A stretch of DNA of 64,000 nucleotides from Macropodus opercularis (taxonomy: Eukaryota; Chordata; Actinopteri; Anabantiformes; Osphronemidae). The translations under genes and the position numbers were made by a program. The stretch is from assembly GCA_030770545.1 (NCBI GenBank), contig CM061098.1, positions 17,574,001 through 17,638,000 on the forward strand, written 5' to 3'. Position 1 is the stretch's first letter. Every line of letters begins with the position of its first letter. Of this stretch, positions 7,385-20,090 are shown one piece after another. The notes under the pieces are model-generated. The model made no database searches. It had not been told where the DNA came from and saw only the letters and a list, made by a program, of their open reading frames with translations.

Positions 7385-7899
7385 GAGATAATGTCTCAAA
7401 ACCAAGCAGATGCTCACCAAAGCAATTAGCTTAGCAGTTTATGAAAATCTTAAAATTCTATTGCAGATGGACTAGCACAAAGCAAGAATTTCAATTCAAT
7501 TTTATTTATATAGCGCCAATTCACAACAACAGTTAACTCAAGGCACTTTACAAGTAAGAGTTAAGACCTTGCACAACTAAACACTACAAATAGACCAAGC
7601 TTTTAATTGTAGCCAATCAATAAATTGTACATTTTAATAGCAACAGTGAAGAGGAGAAACTCTGTCTCTATAGAGGACGAAACCTCCAGCAGACCCTGGC
7701 TCAATGTGGGCGAACATCTGCCTTGACCGGTTGGTGTGAAGGGATAAAAATGAGAGAAAAGAAATCAACTACAACAACAGACACAGGCAGGATGGCGCAA
7801 CCAGCAGCTGAACACGGGAGACACATGGCTCTGAGTCTGACGATACCTGTAGATGAGGACAGAGAGAGAGACAGAGAAGCACAACTAGTAGTTGCGAAG

Positions 7900-7963
7900 A
7901 ACTCGTCTGGGATTTGAACCTCTCGCACCCAAAGCGACAACCATACTACTAGGCCAACGAGCC
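7900..7963 (-). pseudogene. psi-G, unit 3
   Basis: Copy of 2110-2173, no difference seen. Confidence 0.8.
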
Positions 7964-8085
7964 AAAATGGCTCCCAAAGCAATTAAGAAACTAGATTAGA
8001 TGTGGGGTCAGGAAAGCAATTAGGATGGGAGTTGATTAAAAAGGCAAAGTTCTATTGAAGACTGTGAAACGCTAACGCTTGCGGT

Positions 8086-8157
8086 GGGCTCGTCCGGGAT
8101 TTGAACCCGGGACCTCTCGCACCCAAAGCGAGAATCATACCCCTAGACCAACGAGCC
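8086..8157 (-). tRNA. trnap-ugg: tRNA-Pro(TGG), unit 3 slot 4
   Basis: Identical to the TGG consensus (2296-2367). Confidence 0.95.
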
Positions 8158-9144
8158 GAGACACAAACGGGGTCACAGTGATCAACCCTGGGTCGTGGGT
8201 GTAAGACAACGTACTACTGTGGAGAATAGATTTTGATTGTCTGGATTGGATTGTGCTTCCATGTAATATCTAGAGGGCCCTAAGATATCAGGTTTTCAAC
8301 AGGAAAAAGCTTCACTGAAGCTTACAATTCAACCAGTGGAGAATCATACTCTTAGACCAACAAGCCAAGACAAGGTCAAGGCTAGTTCATTAAATACAGA
8401 AGGTGCACTACTGCAGATTTAAGTTTAGACTCTACGGGACAGAGCGCCTTAAGATAGCATTTGATAAACCAGTTAACGTTGCACTTAAGCTGACAGTACA
8501 AGTTGTTGACGAGCCTTTGACTACTAAAGAAGAGTCCAGCAGCACAGACGTCGGTAAGAAAACCCACCGCTCCGCCCGGGAGTTAAACCCAACGTTGGCT
8601 TCAATCAGCTTCAACCTGTGGGGAATAAGATAAAAGCCATTTGTCACTGCAAATGGTGTCGGACATTACAGCTCTGAAATTTCATCCCAAAGTAAATAAA
8701 CATACACAAATTGCATGTATTCGTATACTGGAAGTCCCGTCTCAATAATTATAATGGTAGGAGTTGAATTCCTGGCATTCAGTTTGTGCTGTTGAGACAG
8801 TTGTGCATGTAACTGTACTTCCATGCACATAGAGTAGCGTGTGTTTAAATGCACTCTGCTAGCGTGGGATAGTTGTTTCGCTTCATAGGATAGGTTGGAT
8901 CGAAATAGGATTTCTTTTTAAAGCGACAGTTCCATATTCCTTCATTTCCCACCAGGGAAGACTGACTGAGAATCATACTCCTAGACTAACGAGCTAAGAC
9001 TAGTGCAGCAGTGGCTCTTTAAAAAAAACAACAAGACGTACTAATAAACAAACTGGTTTTGATGGCAGGTCACGGAGGCCCTTAAGACAGCAGTTTAATC
9101 CCAGCTAAAGTTCCACTGAAGCTTATAAATCAAACAGTTAAACA

Positions 9145-9216
9145 GGGCTCGTCCGGGATTTGAACCCGGGACCTCTCGCACCCTAAGCGAGAATCATACT
9201 CCTAGACTAACGAGCC
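9145..9216 (-). tRNA. trnap-agg: tRNA-Pro(AGG), unit 4 slot 1
   Basis: Carries A9 like unit 1 slot 1; otherwise consensus. Confidence 0.9.
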
Positions 9217-9365
9217 GAGACAAGGCTGTCACTTGTTGGTTAAAGAAAGAAGACGGACTACTGCAGGAATGAGCTTAGAGCACGAGTGATTCTAGATGGC
9301 CTTACGATAGCAGTTTATACACCGGTGAAAATGTCACTGAAGCCATTAACTAGAGCTGTTAGGCA

Positions 9366-9437
9366 GGGCTCGTCCGGGATTTGAAGCCGGGACCTCTCGC
9401 ACCCGAAGCGAGAATCATACTCCTAGACCAAGGAGCC
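9366..9437 (-). tRNA. trnap-cgg: tRNA-Pro(CGG), unit 4 slot 2, two stem mismatches
   Basis: C6 against C67 and C53 against C61, as in unit 1. Confidence 0.65.
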
Positions 9438-9559
9438 GAGACAAGTTCAATCCTGGTGCACTGAGAATGCAGGATGCACTACTGCTGAGGTGGCCTTAAG
9501 CTAGTGGTGTACACAACAGGTGACGTGTCACGTTAGCTGACAGTACAAATAGTTGCCAA

Positions 9560-9631
9560 GGGCTTGTCCGGGATTTAAACCAGGGAGCCTTCGCAACCTG
9601 GGCGAGAATCATAGCCCTAGACCAACGAGCC
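9560..9631 (-). pseudogene. psi-D, unit 4
   Basis: Copy of 764-835 with the same lesions. Confidence 0.8.
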
Positions 9632-10318
9632 GAGACACGAAGAGAGTCACAGTGGGTCAACCCTGGGTCAACCCTGGCTCATTGGTAAAAGACAACGTAC
9701 TACTGTGGAGAATAGATTTCGATTGGCTGGATTGGACTGTACTTCCATGTAAAATCTAAAGGGCCTTAAGATATCAGTTTTTCAACAGGAAAAAGTTTCA
9801 CTGAAGCTTACAATTCAAGAAGTGGAGAATCATACTCCTTCAACCTGTGTAACGCACGGCTGTGAGTCTGACGATACCTGTAGATGAGACGTCGGTAAGA
9901 AAACCCACCGCCCTGGTAATGGTGGGCAGTGGGCATTCAGTTTGTGCTGTTGAGACATTTGTGCACGTAACTGTACTTCCATGCACATAGAGTAGCGTGT
10001 GTTTAACCCTTGTGCAGCCTTCGAGGGGTCAGAACGACCCCACTGTAAAATAGGGGCCACCAAAACCACACACCAGGGTTGGATCAAACAGCCTTCGTGG
10101 GCGTTCCATGCAGGCAAACAACGAGTATGGATCTCCTGACGAACAAGTTCATCCAACCGTAAAGCATGTTGTGATTTATCGCCTGTTTTATCCAACCCAT
10201 GTGTGGTTTCTGAGCTTTGAGCGCCCCCTATTTATCATTTTGACCGCTCAAAGGCCACAGCGTAAGGATTTTTCCCGGCTAAGGTTCCAGTGAAGCTTAC
10301 AAGTCAAACAGTTAAGCA

Positions 10319-10390
10319 GGGCTCGTCCGGGATTTGAACCCGGGACCTCTCGCACCCTAAGCGAGAATCATACTCCTAGACCAACGAGCC
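10319..10390 (-). tRNA. trnap-agg: tRNA-Pro(AGG), unit 4 slot 3
   Basis: Identical to the AGG consensus. Confidence 0.95.
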
Positions 10391-10905
10391 GAGATAATGT
10401 CTCAAAACCAAGCAGATGCTCACCAAAGCAATTAGCTTAGCAGTTTATGAAAATCTTAATATTCTATTGCAGATGGACTAGCACAAAGCAAGAATTTCAA
10501 TTCAATTTTATTTATATAGCGCCAATTCACAACAACAGTTAACTCAAGGCACTTTACAAGTAAGAGTTAAGACCTTGCACAACTAAACACTACAAATAGA
10601 CCAAGCTTTTAATTGTAGCCAATCAATAAATTGTACATTTTAATAGCAACAGTGAAGAGGAGAAACTCTGTCTCTATAGAGGACGAAACCTCCAGCAGAC
10701 CCTGGCTCAATGTGGGCGAACATCTGCCTTGACCGGTTGGTGTGAAGGGATAAAAATGAGAGAAAAGAAATCAACTACAACAACAGACACAGGCAGGATG
10801 GCGCAACCAGCAGCTGAACACGGGAGACACATGGCTCTGAGTCTGACGATACCTGTAGATGAGGACAGAGAGAGAGACAGAGAAGCACAACTAGTAGTTG
10901 CGAAG

Positions 10906-10969
10906 AACTCGTCTGGGATTTGAACCTCTCGCACCCAAAGCGACAACCATACTACTAGGCCAACGAGCC
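10906..10969 (-). pseudogene. psi-G, unit 4
   Basis: Copy of 2110-2173, no difference seen. Confidence 0.8.
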
Positions 10970-11091
10970 AAAATGGCTCCCAAAGCAATTAAGAAACTAG
11001 ATTAGATGTGGGGTCAGGAAAGCAATTAGGATGGGAGTTGATTAAAAAGGCAAAGTTCTATTGAAGACCGTGAAACGCTAACGCTTGCGGT

Positions 11092-11163
11092 GGGCTCGTC
11101 CGGGATTTGAACCCGGGACCTCTCGCACCCAAAGCGAGAATCATACCCCTAGACCAACGAGCC
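11092..11163 (-). tRNA. trnap-ugg: tRNA-Pro(TGG), unit 4 slot 4
   Basis: Identical to the TGG consensus. Confidence 0.95.
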
Positions 11164-12150
11164 GAGACACGAACGGGGTCACAGTGATCAACCCTGGGTC
11201 GTGGGTGTAAGACAACGTACTACTGTGGAGAATAGATTTTGATTGTCTGGATTGGATTGTGCTTCCATGTAATATCTAGAGGGCCCTAAAATATCAGGTT
11301 TTCAACAGGAAAAAGCTTCACTGAAGCTTACAATTCAACCAGTGGAGAATCATACTCTTAGACCAACAAGCCAAGACAAGGTCAAGGCTAGTTCATTAAA
11401 TACAGAAGGTGCACTACTGCAGATTTAAGTTTAGACTCTACGGGACAGAGCGCCTTAAGATAGCATTTGATAAACCAGTTAACGTTGCACTTAAGCTGAC
11501 AGTACAAGTTGTTGACGAGCCTTTGACTACTAAAGAAGAGTCCAGCAGCACAGACGTCGGTAAGAAAACCCACCGCTCCGCCCGGGAGTTAAACCCAACG
11601 TTGGCTTCAATCAGCTTCAACCTGTGGGGAATAAGATAAAAGCCATTTGTCACTGCAAATGGTGTCGGACATTACAGCTCTGAAATTTCATCCCAAAGTA
11701 AATAAACATACACAAATTGCATGTATTCGTATACTGGAAGTCCCGTCTCAATAATTATAATGGTAGGAGTTGAATTCCTGGCATTCAGTTTGTGCTGTTG
11801 AGACAGTTGTGCATGTAACTGTACTTCCATGCACATAGAGTAGCGTGTGTTTAAATGCACTCTGCTAGCGTGGGATAGTTGTTTCGCTTCATAGGATAGG
11901 TTGGATCGAAATAGGATTTCTTTTTAAAGCGACAGTTCCATATTCCTTCATTTCCCACCAGGGAAGACTGACTGAGAATCATACTCCTAGACTAACGAGC
12001 TAAGACTAGTGCAGCAGTGGCTCTTTAAAAAAAACAACAAGACGAACTAATAAACAAACTGGTTTTGATGGCAGGTCACGGAGGCCCTTAAGACAGCAGT
12101 TTAATCCCAGCTAAAGTTCCACTGAAGCTTATAAATCAAACAGTTAAACA

Positions 12151-12222
12151 GGGCTCGTCCGGGATTTGAACCCGGGACCTCTCGCACCCTAAGCGAGAAT
12201 CATACTCCTAGACCAACGAGCC
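12151..12222 (-). tRNA. trnap-agg: tRNA-Pro(AGG), unit 5 slot 1
   Basis: Identical to the AGG consensus. Confidence 0.95.
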
Positions 12223-12371
12223 GAGACAAGGCTGTCACTTGTTGGTTAAAGAAAGAAGACGGACTACTGCAGGAATGAGCTTAGAGCACGAGTGATTCTA
12301 GATGGCCTTACGATAGCAGTTTATACACCGGTGAAAATGTCACTGAAGCCATTAACTAGAGCTGTTAGGCA

Positions 12372-12443
12372 GGGCTCGTCCGGGATTTGAAGCCGGGACC
12401 TCTCGCACCCGAAGCGAGAATCATACTCCTAGACCAAGGAGCC
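12372..12443 (-). tRNA. trnap-cgg: tRNA-Pro(CGG), unit 5 slot 2, two stem mismatches
   Basis: C6 against C67 and C53 against C61. This is the last unit, going rightwards, with both lesions together. Confidence 0.65.
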
Positions 12444-12565
12444 GAGACAAGTTCAATCCTGGTGCACTGAGAATGCAGGATGCACTACTGCTGAGGTGGC
12501 CTTAAGCTAGTGGTGTACACAACAGGTGACATGTCACGTTAGCTGACAGTACAAATAGTTGCCAA

Positions 12566-12637
12566 GGGCTTGTCCGGGATTTAAACCAAGGAGCCTTCGC
12601 AACCTGGGCGAGAATCATAGCCCTAGACCAACGAGCC
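12566..12637 (-). pseudogene. psi-D, unit 5
   Basis: Copy of 764-835 with the C50U change shared with unit 3. Confidence 0.8.
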
Positions 12638-13323
12638 GAGACACGAAGAGAGTCACAGTGGGTCAACCCTGGGTCAACCCTGGCTCATTGGTAAAAGACA
12701 ACGTACTACTGTGGAGAATAGATTTCGATTGGCTGGATTGGACTGTACTTCCATGTAAAATCTAAAGGGCCTTAAGATATCAGTTTTTCAACAGGAAAAA
12801 GTTTCACTGAAGCTTACAATTCAAGAAGTGGAGAATCATACTCCTTCAACCTGTGTAACGCACGGCTGTGAGTCTGACGATACCTGTAGATGAGACGTCG
12901 GTAAGAAAACCCACCGCCCTGGTAATGGTGGGCAGTGGGCATTCAGTTTGTGCTGTTGAGACATTTGTGCACGTAACTGTACTTCCATGCACATAGAGTA
13001 GCGTGTGTTTAACCCTTGTGCAGCCTTCGAGGGGTCAGAACGACCCCACTGTAAAATAGGGGCCACCAAAACCACACACCAGGTTGGATCAAACAGCCTT
13101 CGTGGGCGTTCCATGCAGGCAAACAACGAGTATGGATCTCCTGACGAACAAGTTCATCCAACCGTAAAGCATGTTGTGATTTATCGCCTGTTTTATCCAA
13201 CCCATGTGTGGTTTCTGAGCTTTGAGCGCCCCCTATTTATCATTTTGACCACTCAAAGGCCACAGCGTAAGGATTTTTCCCGGCTAAGGTTCCAGTGAAG
13301 CTTACAAGTCAAACAGTTAAGCA

Positions 13324-13395
13324 GGGCTCGTCCGGGATTTGAACCCGGGACCTCTCGCACCCTAAGCGAGAATCATACTCCTAGACCAACGAGCC
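13324..13395 (-). tRNA. trnap-agg: tRNA-Pro(AGG), unit 5 slot 3
   Basis: Identical to the AGG consensus. Confidence 0.95.
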
Positions 13396-13910
13396 GAGAT
13401 AATGTCTCAAAACCAAGCAGATGCTCACCAAAGCAATTAGCTTAGCAGTTTATGAAAATCTTAATATTCTATTGCAGATGGACTAGCACAAAGCAAGAAT
13501 TTCAATTCAATTTTATTTATATAGCGCCAATTCACAACAACAGTTAACTCAAGGCACTTTACAAGTAAGAGTTAAGACCTTGCACAACTAAACACTACAA
13601 ATAGACCAAGCTTTTAATTGTAGCCAATCAATAAATTGTACATTTTAATAGCAACAGTGAAGAGGAGAAACTCTGTCTCTATAGAGGACGAAACCTCCAG
13701 CAGACCCTGGCTCAATGTGGGCGAACATCTGCCTTGACCGGTTGGTGTGAAGGGATAAAAATGAGAGAAAAGAAATCAACTACAACAACAGACACAGGCA
13801 GGATGGCGCAACCAGCAGCTGAACACGGGAGACACATGGCTCTGAGTCTGACGATACCTGTAGATGAGGACAGAGAGAGAGACAGAGAAGCACAACTAGT
13901 AGTTGCGAAG

Positions 13911-13974
13911 AACTCGTCTGGGATTTGAACCTCTCGCACCCAAAGCGACAACCATACTACTAGGCCAACGAGCC
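13911..13974 (-). pseudogene. psi-G, unit 5
   Basis: Copy of 2110-2173, no difference seen. Confidence 0.8.
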
Positions 13975-14096
13975 AAAATGGCTCCCAAAGCAATTAAGAA
14001 ACTAGATTAGATGTGGGGTCAGGAAAGCAATTAGGATGGGAGTTGATTAAAAAGGCAAAGTTCTATTGAAGACTGTGAAACGCTAACGCTTGCGGT

Positions 14097-14168
14097 GGGC
14101 TCGTCCGGGATTTGGACCCGGGACCTCTCGCACCCAAAGCGAGAATCATACCCCTAGACCAACGAGCC
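14097..14168 (-). tRNA. trnap-ugg: tRNA-Pro(TGG), unit 5 slot 4, T55C
   Basis: T-loop TTCAAAT reads TCCAAAT, so the near-universal U55 (pseudouridine site and G18 partner) is C55. The same change breaks the B-box. Shared with unit 7. Confidence 0.75.
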
Positions 14169-15155
14169 GAGACACGAACGGGGTCACAGTGATCAACCCT
14201 GGGTCGTGGGTGTAAGACAACGTACTACTGTGGAGAATAGATTTTGATTGTCTGGATTGGATTGTGCTTCCATGTAATATCTAGAGGGCCCTAAGATATC
14301 AGGTTTTCAACAGGAAAAAGCTTCACTGAAGCTTACAATTCAACCAGTGGAGAATCATACTCTTAGACCAACAAGCCAAGACAAGGTCAAGGCTAGTTCA
14401 TTAAATACAGAAGGTGCACTACTGCAGATTTAAGTTTAGACTCTACGGGACAGAGCGCCTTAAGATAGCATTTGATAAACCAGTTAACGTTGCACTTAAG
14501 CTGACAGTACAAGTTGTTGACGAGCCTTTGACTACTAAAGAAGAGTCCAGCAGCACAGACGTCGGTAAGAAAACCCACCGCTCCGCCCGGGAGTTAAACC
14601 CAACGTTGGCTTCAATCAGCTTCAACCTGTGGGGAATAAGATAAAAGCCATTTGTCACTGCAAATGGTGTCGGACATTACAGCTCTGAAATTTCATCCCA
14701 AAGTAAATAAACATACACAAATTGCATGTATTCGTATACTGGAAGTCCCGTCTCAATAATTATAATGGTAGGAGTTGAATTCCTGGCATTCAGTTTGTGC
14801 TGTTGAGACAGTTGTGCATGTAACTGTACTTCCATGCACATAGAGTAGCGTGTGTTTAAATGCACTCTGCTAGCGTGGGATAGTTGTTTCGCTTCATAGG
14901 ATAGGTTGGATCGAAATAGGATTTCTTTTTAAAGCGACAGTTCCATATTCCTTCATTTCCCACCAGGGAAGACTGACTGAGAATCATACTCCTAGACTAA
15001 CGAGCTAAGACTAGTGCAGCAGTGGCTCTTTAAAAAAAACAACAAGACGTACTAATAAACAAACTGGTTTTGATGGCAGGTCACGGAGGCCCTTAAGACA
15101 GCAGTTTAATCCCAGCTAAAGTTCCACTGAAGCTTATAAATCAAACAGTTAAACA

Positions 15156-15227
15156 GGGCTCGTCCGGGATTTGAACCCGGGACCTCTCGCACCCTAAGCG
15201 AGAATCATACTCCTAGACCAACGAGCC
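15156..15227 (-). tRNA. trnap-agg: tRNA-Pro(AGG), unit 6 slot 1
   Basis: Identical to the AGG consensus. Confidence 0.95.
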
Positions 15228-15376
15228 GAGACAAGGCTGTCACTTGTTGGTTAAAGAAAGAAGACGGACTACTGCAGGAATGAGCTTAGAGCACGAGTGA
15301 TTCTAGATGGCCTTACGATAGCAGTTTATACACCGGTGAAAATGTCACTGAAGCCATTAACTAGAGCTGTTAGGCA

Positions 15377-15448
15377 GGGCTCGTCCGGGATTTGAACCCG
15401 GGACCTCTCGCACCCGAAGCGAGAATCATACTCCTAGACCAAGGAGCC
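15377..15448 (-). tRNA. trnap-cgg: tRNA-Pro(CGG), unit 6 slot 2, acceptor mismatch
   Basis: T-arm is consensus; only C6 against C67 remains. Confidence 0.75.
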
Positions 15449-15570
15449 GAGACAAGTTCAATCCTGGTGCACTGAGAATGCAGGATGCACTACTGCTGAG
15501 GTGGCCTTAAGCTAGTGGTGTACACAACAGGTGACGTGTCACGTTAGCTGACAGTACAAATAGTTGCCAA

Positions 15571-15642
15571 GGGCTTGTCCGGGATTTAAACCAGGGAGCC
15601 TTCGCAACCTGGGCGAGAATCATAGCCCTAGACCAACGAGCC
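15571..15642 (-). pseudogene. psi-D, unit 6
   Basis: Copy of 764-835. The 11-bp tandem just to its right has one copy instead of two. Confidence 0.8.
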
Positions 15643-16311
15643 GAGACACGAAGAGAGTCACAGTGGGTCAACCCTGGCTCATTGGTAAAAGACAACGTAC
15701 TACTGTGGAGAATAGATTTCGATTGGCTGGATTGGACTGTACTTCCATGTAAAATCTAAAGGGCCTTAAGATATCAGTTTTTCAACAGGAAAAAGTTTCA
15801 CTGAAGCTTACAATTCAAGAAGTGGAGAATCATACTCCTTCAACCTGTGTAACGCACGGCTGTGAGTCTGACGATACCTGTAGATGAGACGTCGGTAAGA
15901 AAACCCACCGCCCTGGTAATGGTGGGCAGTGGGCATTCAGTTTGTGCTGTTGAGACATTTGTGCACGTAACTGTACTTCCATGCACATAGAGTAGCGTGT
16001 GTTTAACCCTTGTGCAGCCTTCGAGGGGTCAGAACGACCCCACTGTAAAATAGGGGCCACCAAAACCACACACCAGGGTTGGATCAAACAGCCTTCGTGG
16101 GTGTTCCATGCAGGCAAACAACGAGTATGGATCTCCTGACGAACAAGTTCATCCAACCGTAAAGCATGTTGTGATTTATCGCCTGTTTTATCCAACCCAT
16201 GTGTGGTTTCTGAGCGCCCCCTATTTATCATTTTGACCGCTCAAAGGGCACAGCGTAAGGATTTTTCCCGGCTAAGGTTCCAGTGAAGCTTACAAGTCAA
16301 ACAGTTAAGCA

Positions 16312-16383
16312 GGGCTCGTCCGGGATTTGAACCCGGGACCTCTCGCACCCTAAGCGAGAATCATACTCCTAGACCAACGAGCC
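16312..16383 (-). tRNA. trnap-agg: tRNA-Pro(AGG), unit 6 slot 3
   Basis: Gene identical to consensus; the 5' flank reads 'gagccaagataatg', a variant shared with unit 8. Confidence 0.95.
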
Positions 16384-16898
16384 AAGATAATGTCTCAAAA
16401 CCAAGCAGATGCTCACCAAAGCAATTAGCTTAGCAGTTTATGAAAATCTTAATATTCTATTGCAGATGGACTAGCACAAAGCAAGAATTTCAATTCAATT
16501 TTATTTATATAGCGCCAATTCACAACAACAGTTAACTCAAGGCACTTTACAAGTAAGAGTTAAGACCTTGCACAACTAAACACTACAAATAGACCAAGCT
16601 TTTAATTGTAGCCAATCAATAAATTGTACATTTTAATAGCAACAGTGAAGAGGAGAAACTCTGTCTCTATAGAGGACGAAACCTCCAGCAGACCCTGGCT
16701 CAATGTGGGCGAACATCTGCCTTGACCGGTTGGTGTGAAGGGATAAAAATGAGAGAAAAGAAATCAACTACAACAACAGACACAGGCAGGATGGCGCAAC
16801 CAGCAGCTGAACACGGGAGACACATGGCTCTGAGTCTGACGATACCTGTAGATGAGGACAGAGAGAGAGACAGAGAAGCACAACTAGTAGTTGCGAAG

Positions 16899-16962
16899 AA
16901 CTCGTCTGGGATTTGAACCTCTCGCACCCAAAGCGACAACCATACTACTAGGCCAACGAGCC
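16899..16962 (-). pseudogene. psi-G, unit 6
   Basis: Copy of 2110-2173, no difference seen. Confidence 0.8.
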
Positions 16963-17084
16963 AAAATGGCTCCCAAAGCAATTAAGAAACTAGATTAGAT
17001 GTGGGGTCAGGAAAGCAATTAGGATGGGAGTTGATTAAAAAGGCAAAGTTCTATTGAAGACTGTGAAACGCTAACGCTTGCGGT

Positions 17085-17156
17085 GGGCTCGTCCGGGATT
17101 TGAACCCGGGACCTCTCGCACCCAAAGCGAGAATCATACCCCTAGACCAACGAGCC
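17085..17156 (-). tRNA. trnap-ugg: tRNA-Pro(TGG), unit 6 slot 4
   Basis: Identical to the TGG consensus. Confidence 0.95.
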
Positions 17157-18143
17157 GAGACACGAACGGGGTCACAGTGATCAACCCTGGGTCGTGGGTG
17201 TAAGACAACGTACTACTGTGGAGAATAGATTTTGATTGTCTGGATTGGATTGTGCTTCCATGTAATATCTAGAGGGCCCTAAGATATCAGGTTTTCAACA
17301 GGAAAAAGCTTCACTGAAGCTTACAATTCAACCAGTGGAGAATCATACTCTTAGACCAACAAGCCAAGACAAGGTCAAGGCTAGTTCATTAAATACAGAA
17401 GGTGCACTACTGCAGATTTAAGTTTAGACTCTACGGGACAGAGCGCCTTAAGATAGCATTTGATAAACCAGTTAACGTTGCACTTAAGCTGACAGTACAA
17501 GTTGTTGACGAGCCTTTGACTACTAAAGAAGAGTCCAGCAGCACAGACGTCGGTAAGAAAACCCACCGCTCCGCCCGGGAGTTAAACCCAACGTTGGCTT
17601 CAATCAGCTTCAACCTGTGGGGAATAAGATAAAAGCCATTTGTCACTGCAAATGGTGTCGGACATTACAGCTCTGAAATTTCATCCCAAAGTAAATAAAC
17701 ATACACAAATTGCATGTATTCGTATACTGGAAGTCCCGTCTCAATAATTATAATGGTAGGAGTTGAATTCCTGGCATTCAGTTTGTGCTGTTGAGACAGT
17801 TGTGCATGTAACTGTACTTCCATGCACATAGAGTAGCGTGTGTTTAAATGCACTCTGCTAGCGTGGGATAGTTGTTTCGCTTCATAGGATAGGTTGGATC
17901 GAAATAGGATTTCTTTTTAAAGCGACAGTTCCATATTCCTTCATTTCCCACCAGGGAAGACTGACTGAGAATCATACTCCTAGACTAAAGAGCTAAGACT
18001 AGTGCAGCAGTGGCTCTTTAAAAAAAACAACAAGACGTACTAATAAACAAACTGGTTTTGATGGCAGGTCACGGAGGCCCTTAAGACAGCAGTTTAATCC
18101 CAGCTAAAGTTCCACTGAAGCTTATAAATCAAACAGTTAAACA

Positions 18144-18215
18144 GGGCTCGTCCGGGATTGGAAGCCGGGACCTCTCGCACCCTAAGCGAGAATCATACTC
18201 CTAGACCAACGAGCC
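18144..18215 (-). tRNA. trnap-agg: tRNA-Pro(AGG), unit 7 slot 1, damaged T-arm
   Basis: 'gggattggaagccggg' on the + strand means A57C in the T-loop and C53 against C61 in the T-stem. Two B-box positions are altered, so transcription and folding may both suffer. Confidence 0.65.
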
Positions 18216-18364
18216 GAGACAAGGCTGTCACTTGTTGGTTAAAGAAAGAAGACGGACTACTGCAGGAATGAGCTTAGAGCACGAGTGATTCTAGATGGCC
18301 TTACGATAGCAGTTTATACACCGGTGAAAATGTCACTGAAGCCATTAACTAGAGCTGTTAGGCA

Positions 18365-18436
18365 GGGCTCGTCCGGGATTTGAACCCGGGACCTCTCGCA
18401 CCCGAAGCGAGAATCATACTCCTAGACCAAGGAGCC
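18365..18436 (-). tRNA. trnap-cgg: tRNA-Pro(CGG), unit 7 slot 2, acceptor mismatch
   Basis: C6 against C67 only; T-arm consensus. Confidence 0.75.
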
Positions 18437-18558
18437 GAGACAAGTTCAATCCTGGTGCACTGAGAATGCAGGATGCACTACTGCTGAGGTGGCCTTAAGC
18501 TAGTGGTGTACACAACAGGTGACGTGTCACGTTAGCTGACAGTACAAATAGTTGCCAA

Positions 18559-18630
18559 GGGCTTGTCCGGGATTTAAACCAGGGAGCCTTCGCAACCTGG
18601 GCGAGAATCATAGCCCTAGACCAACGAGCC
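18559..18630 (-). pseudogene. psi-D, unit 7
   Basis: Copy of 764-835 with the same lesions. Confidence 0.8.
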
Positions 18631-19317
18631 GAGACACGAAGAGAGTCACAGTGGGTCAACCCTGGGTCAACCCTGGCTCATTGGTAAAAGACAACGTACT
18701 ACTGTGGAGAATAGATTTCGATTGGCTGGATTGGACTGTACTTCCATGTAAAATCTAAAGGGCCTTAAGATATCAGTTTTTCAACAGGAAAAAGTTTCAC
18801 TGAAGCTTACAATTCAAGAAGTGGAGAATCATACTCCTTCAACCTGTGTAACGCACGGCTGTGAGTCTGACGATACCTGTAGATGAGACGTCGGTAAGAA
18901 AACCCACCGCCCTGGTAATGGTGGGCAGTGGGCATTCAGTTTGTGCTGTTGAGACATTTGTGCACGTAACTGTACTTCCATGCACATAGAGTAGCGTGTG
19001 TTTAACCCTTGTGCAGCCTTCGAGGGGTCAGAACGACCCCACTGTAAAATAGGGGCCACCAAAACCACACACCAGGGTTGGATCAAACAGCCTTCGTGGG
19101 CGTTCCATGCAGGCAAACAACGAGTATGGATCTCCTGACGAACAAGTTCATCCAACCGTAAAGCATGTTGTGATTTATCGCCTGTTTTATCCAACCCATG
19201 TGTGGTTTCTGAGCTTTGAGCGCCCCCTATTTATCATTTTGACCGCTCAAAGGCCACAGCGTAAGGATTTTTCCCGGCTAAGGTTCCAGTGAAGCTTACA
19301 AGTCAAACAGTTAAGCA

Positions 19318-19389
19318 GGGCTCGTCCGGGATTTGAACCCGGGACCTCTCGCACCCTAAGCGAGAATCATACTCCTAGACCAACGAGCC
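19318..19389 (-). tRNA. trnap-agg: tRNA-Pro(AGG), unit 7 slot 3
   Basis: Identical to the AGG consensus. Confidence 0.95.
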
Positions 19390-19904
19390 GAGATAATGTC
19401 TCAAAACCAAGCAGATGCTCACCAAAGCAATTAGCTTAGCAGTTTATGAAAATCTTAATATTCTATTGCAGATGGACTAGCACAAAGCAAGAATTTCAAT
19501 TCAATTTTATTTATATAGCGCCAATTCACAACAACAGTTAACTCAAGGCACTTTACAAGTAAGAGTTAAGACCTTGCACAACTAAACACTACAAATAGAC
19601 CAAGCTTTTAATTGTAGCCAATCAATAAATTGTACATTTTAATAGCAACAGTGAAGAGGAGAAACTCTGTCTCTATAGAGGACGAAACCTCCAGCAGACC
19701 CTGGCTCAATGTGGGCGAACATCTGCCTTGACCGGTTGGTGTGAAGGGATAAAAATGAGAGAAAAGAAATCAACTACAACAACAGACACAGGCAGGATGG
19801 CGCAACCAGCAGCTGAACACGGGAGACACATGGCTCTGAGTCTGACGATACCTGTAGATGAGGACAGAGAGAGAGACAGAGAAGCACAACTAGTAGTTGC
19901 GAAG

Positions 19905-19968
19905 AACTCGTCTGGGATTTGAACCTCTCGCACCCAAAGCGACAACCATACTACTAGGCCAACGAGCC
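19905..19968 (-). pseudogene. psi-G, unit 7
   Basis: Copy of 2110-2173, no difference seen. Confidence 0.8.
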
Positions 19969-20090
19969 AAAATGGCTCCCAAAGCAATTAAGAAACTAGA
20001 TTAGATGTGGGGTCAGGAAAGCAATTAGGATGGGAGTTGATTAAAAAGGCAAAGTTCTATTGAAGACTGTGAAACGCTAACGCTTGCGGT

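Larger units (their letters stand above)
6013..8796. repeat. Tandem tRNA-Pro array, unit 3 (2784 bp, slot1/slot2 fusion)
   Basis: This unit is 222 bp short: 221 bp is the slot1-slot2 spacing, plus one base in 'caccaggttgg'. The left flank of slot 1 runs into a gene with the CGG anticodon and the right flank of slot 2, so one tRNA slot was lost by recombination inside the tRNA. It shares 'aaaccaagg', 'gacatgtc' and 'ttgaccactc' with unit 5. Confidence 0.95.
8797..11802. repeat. Tandem tRNA-Pro array, unit 4 (3006 bp)
   Basis: Standard layout. It is close to unit 1, sharing A9 in the slot 1 tRNA and the 'ccctaaaatatcagg' variant to the right of slot 4. Confidence 0.95.
11803..14807. repeat. 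Tandem tRNA-Pro array, unit 5 (3005 bp)
   Basis: Standard layout with the one-base 'caccaggttgg' deletion in the MITE. It shares the unit 3 markers on its left half and T55C in the slot 4 tRNA with unit 7. Confidence 0.95.
14808..17795. repeat. Tandem tRNA-Pro array, unit 6 (2988 bp)
   Basis: This unit is 18 bp short. It lost one copy of the 11-bp tandem 'ggtcaaccctg' near 15670, and 7 bp ('tgagctttgagcg' reduced to 'tgagcg') near 16215. Both deletions and 'ctcaaagggcac' are shared with unit 8. Confidence 0.95.
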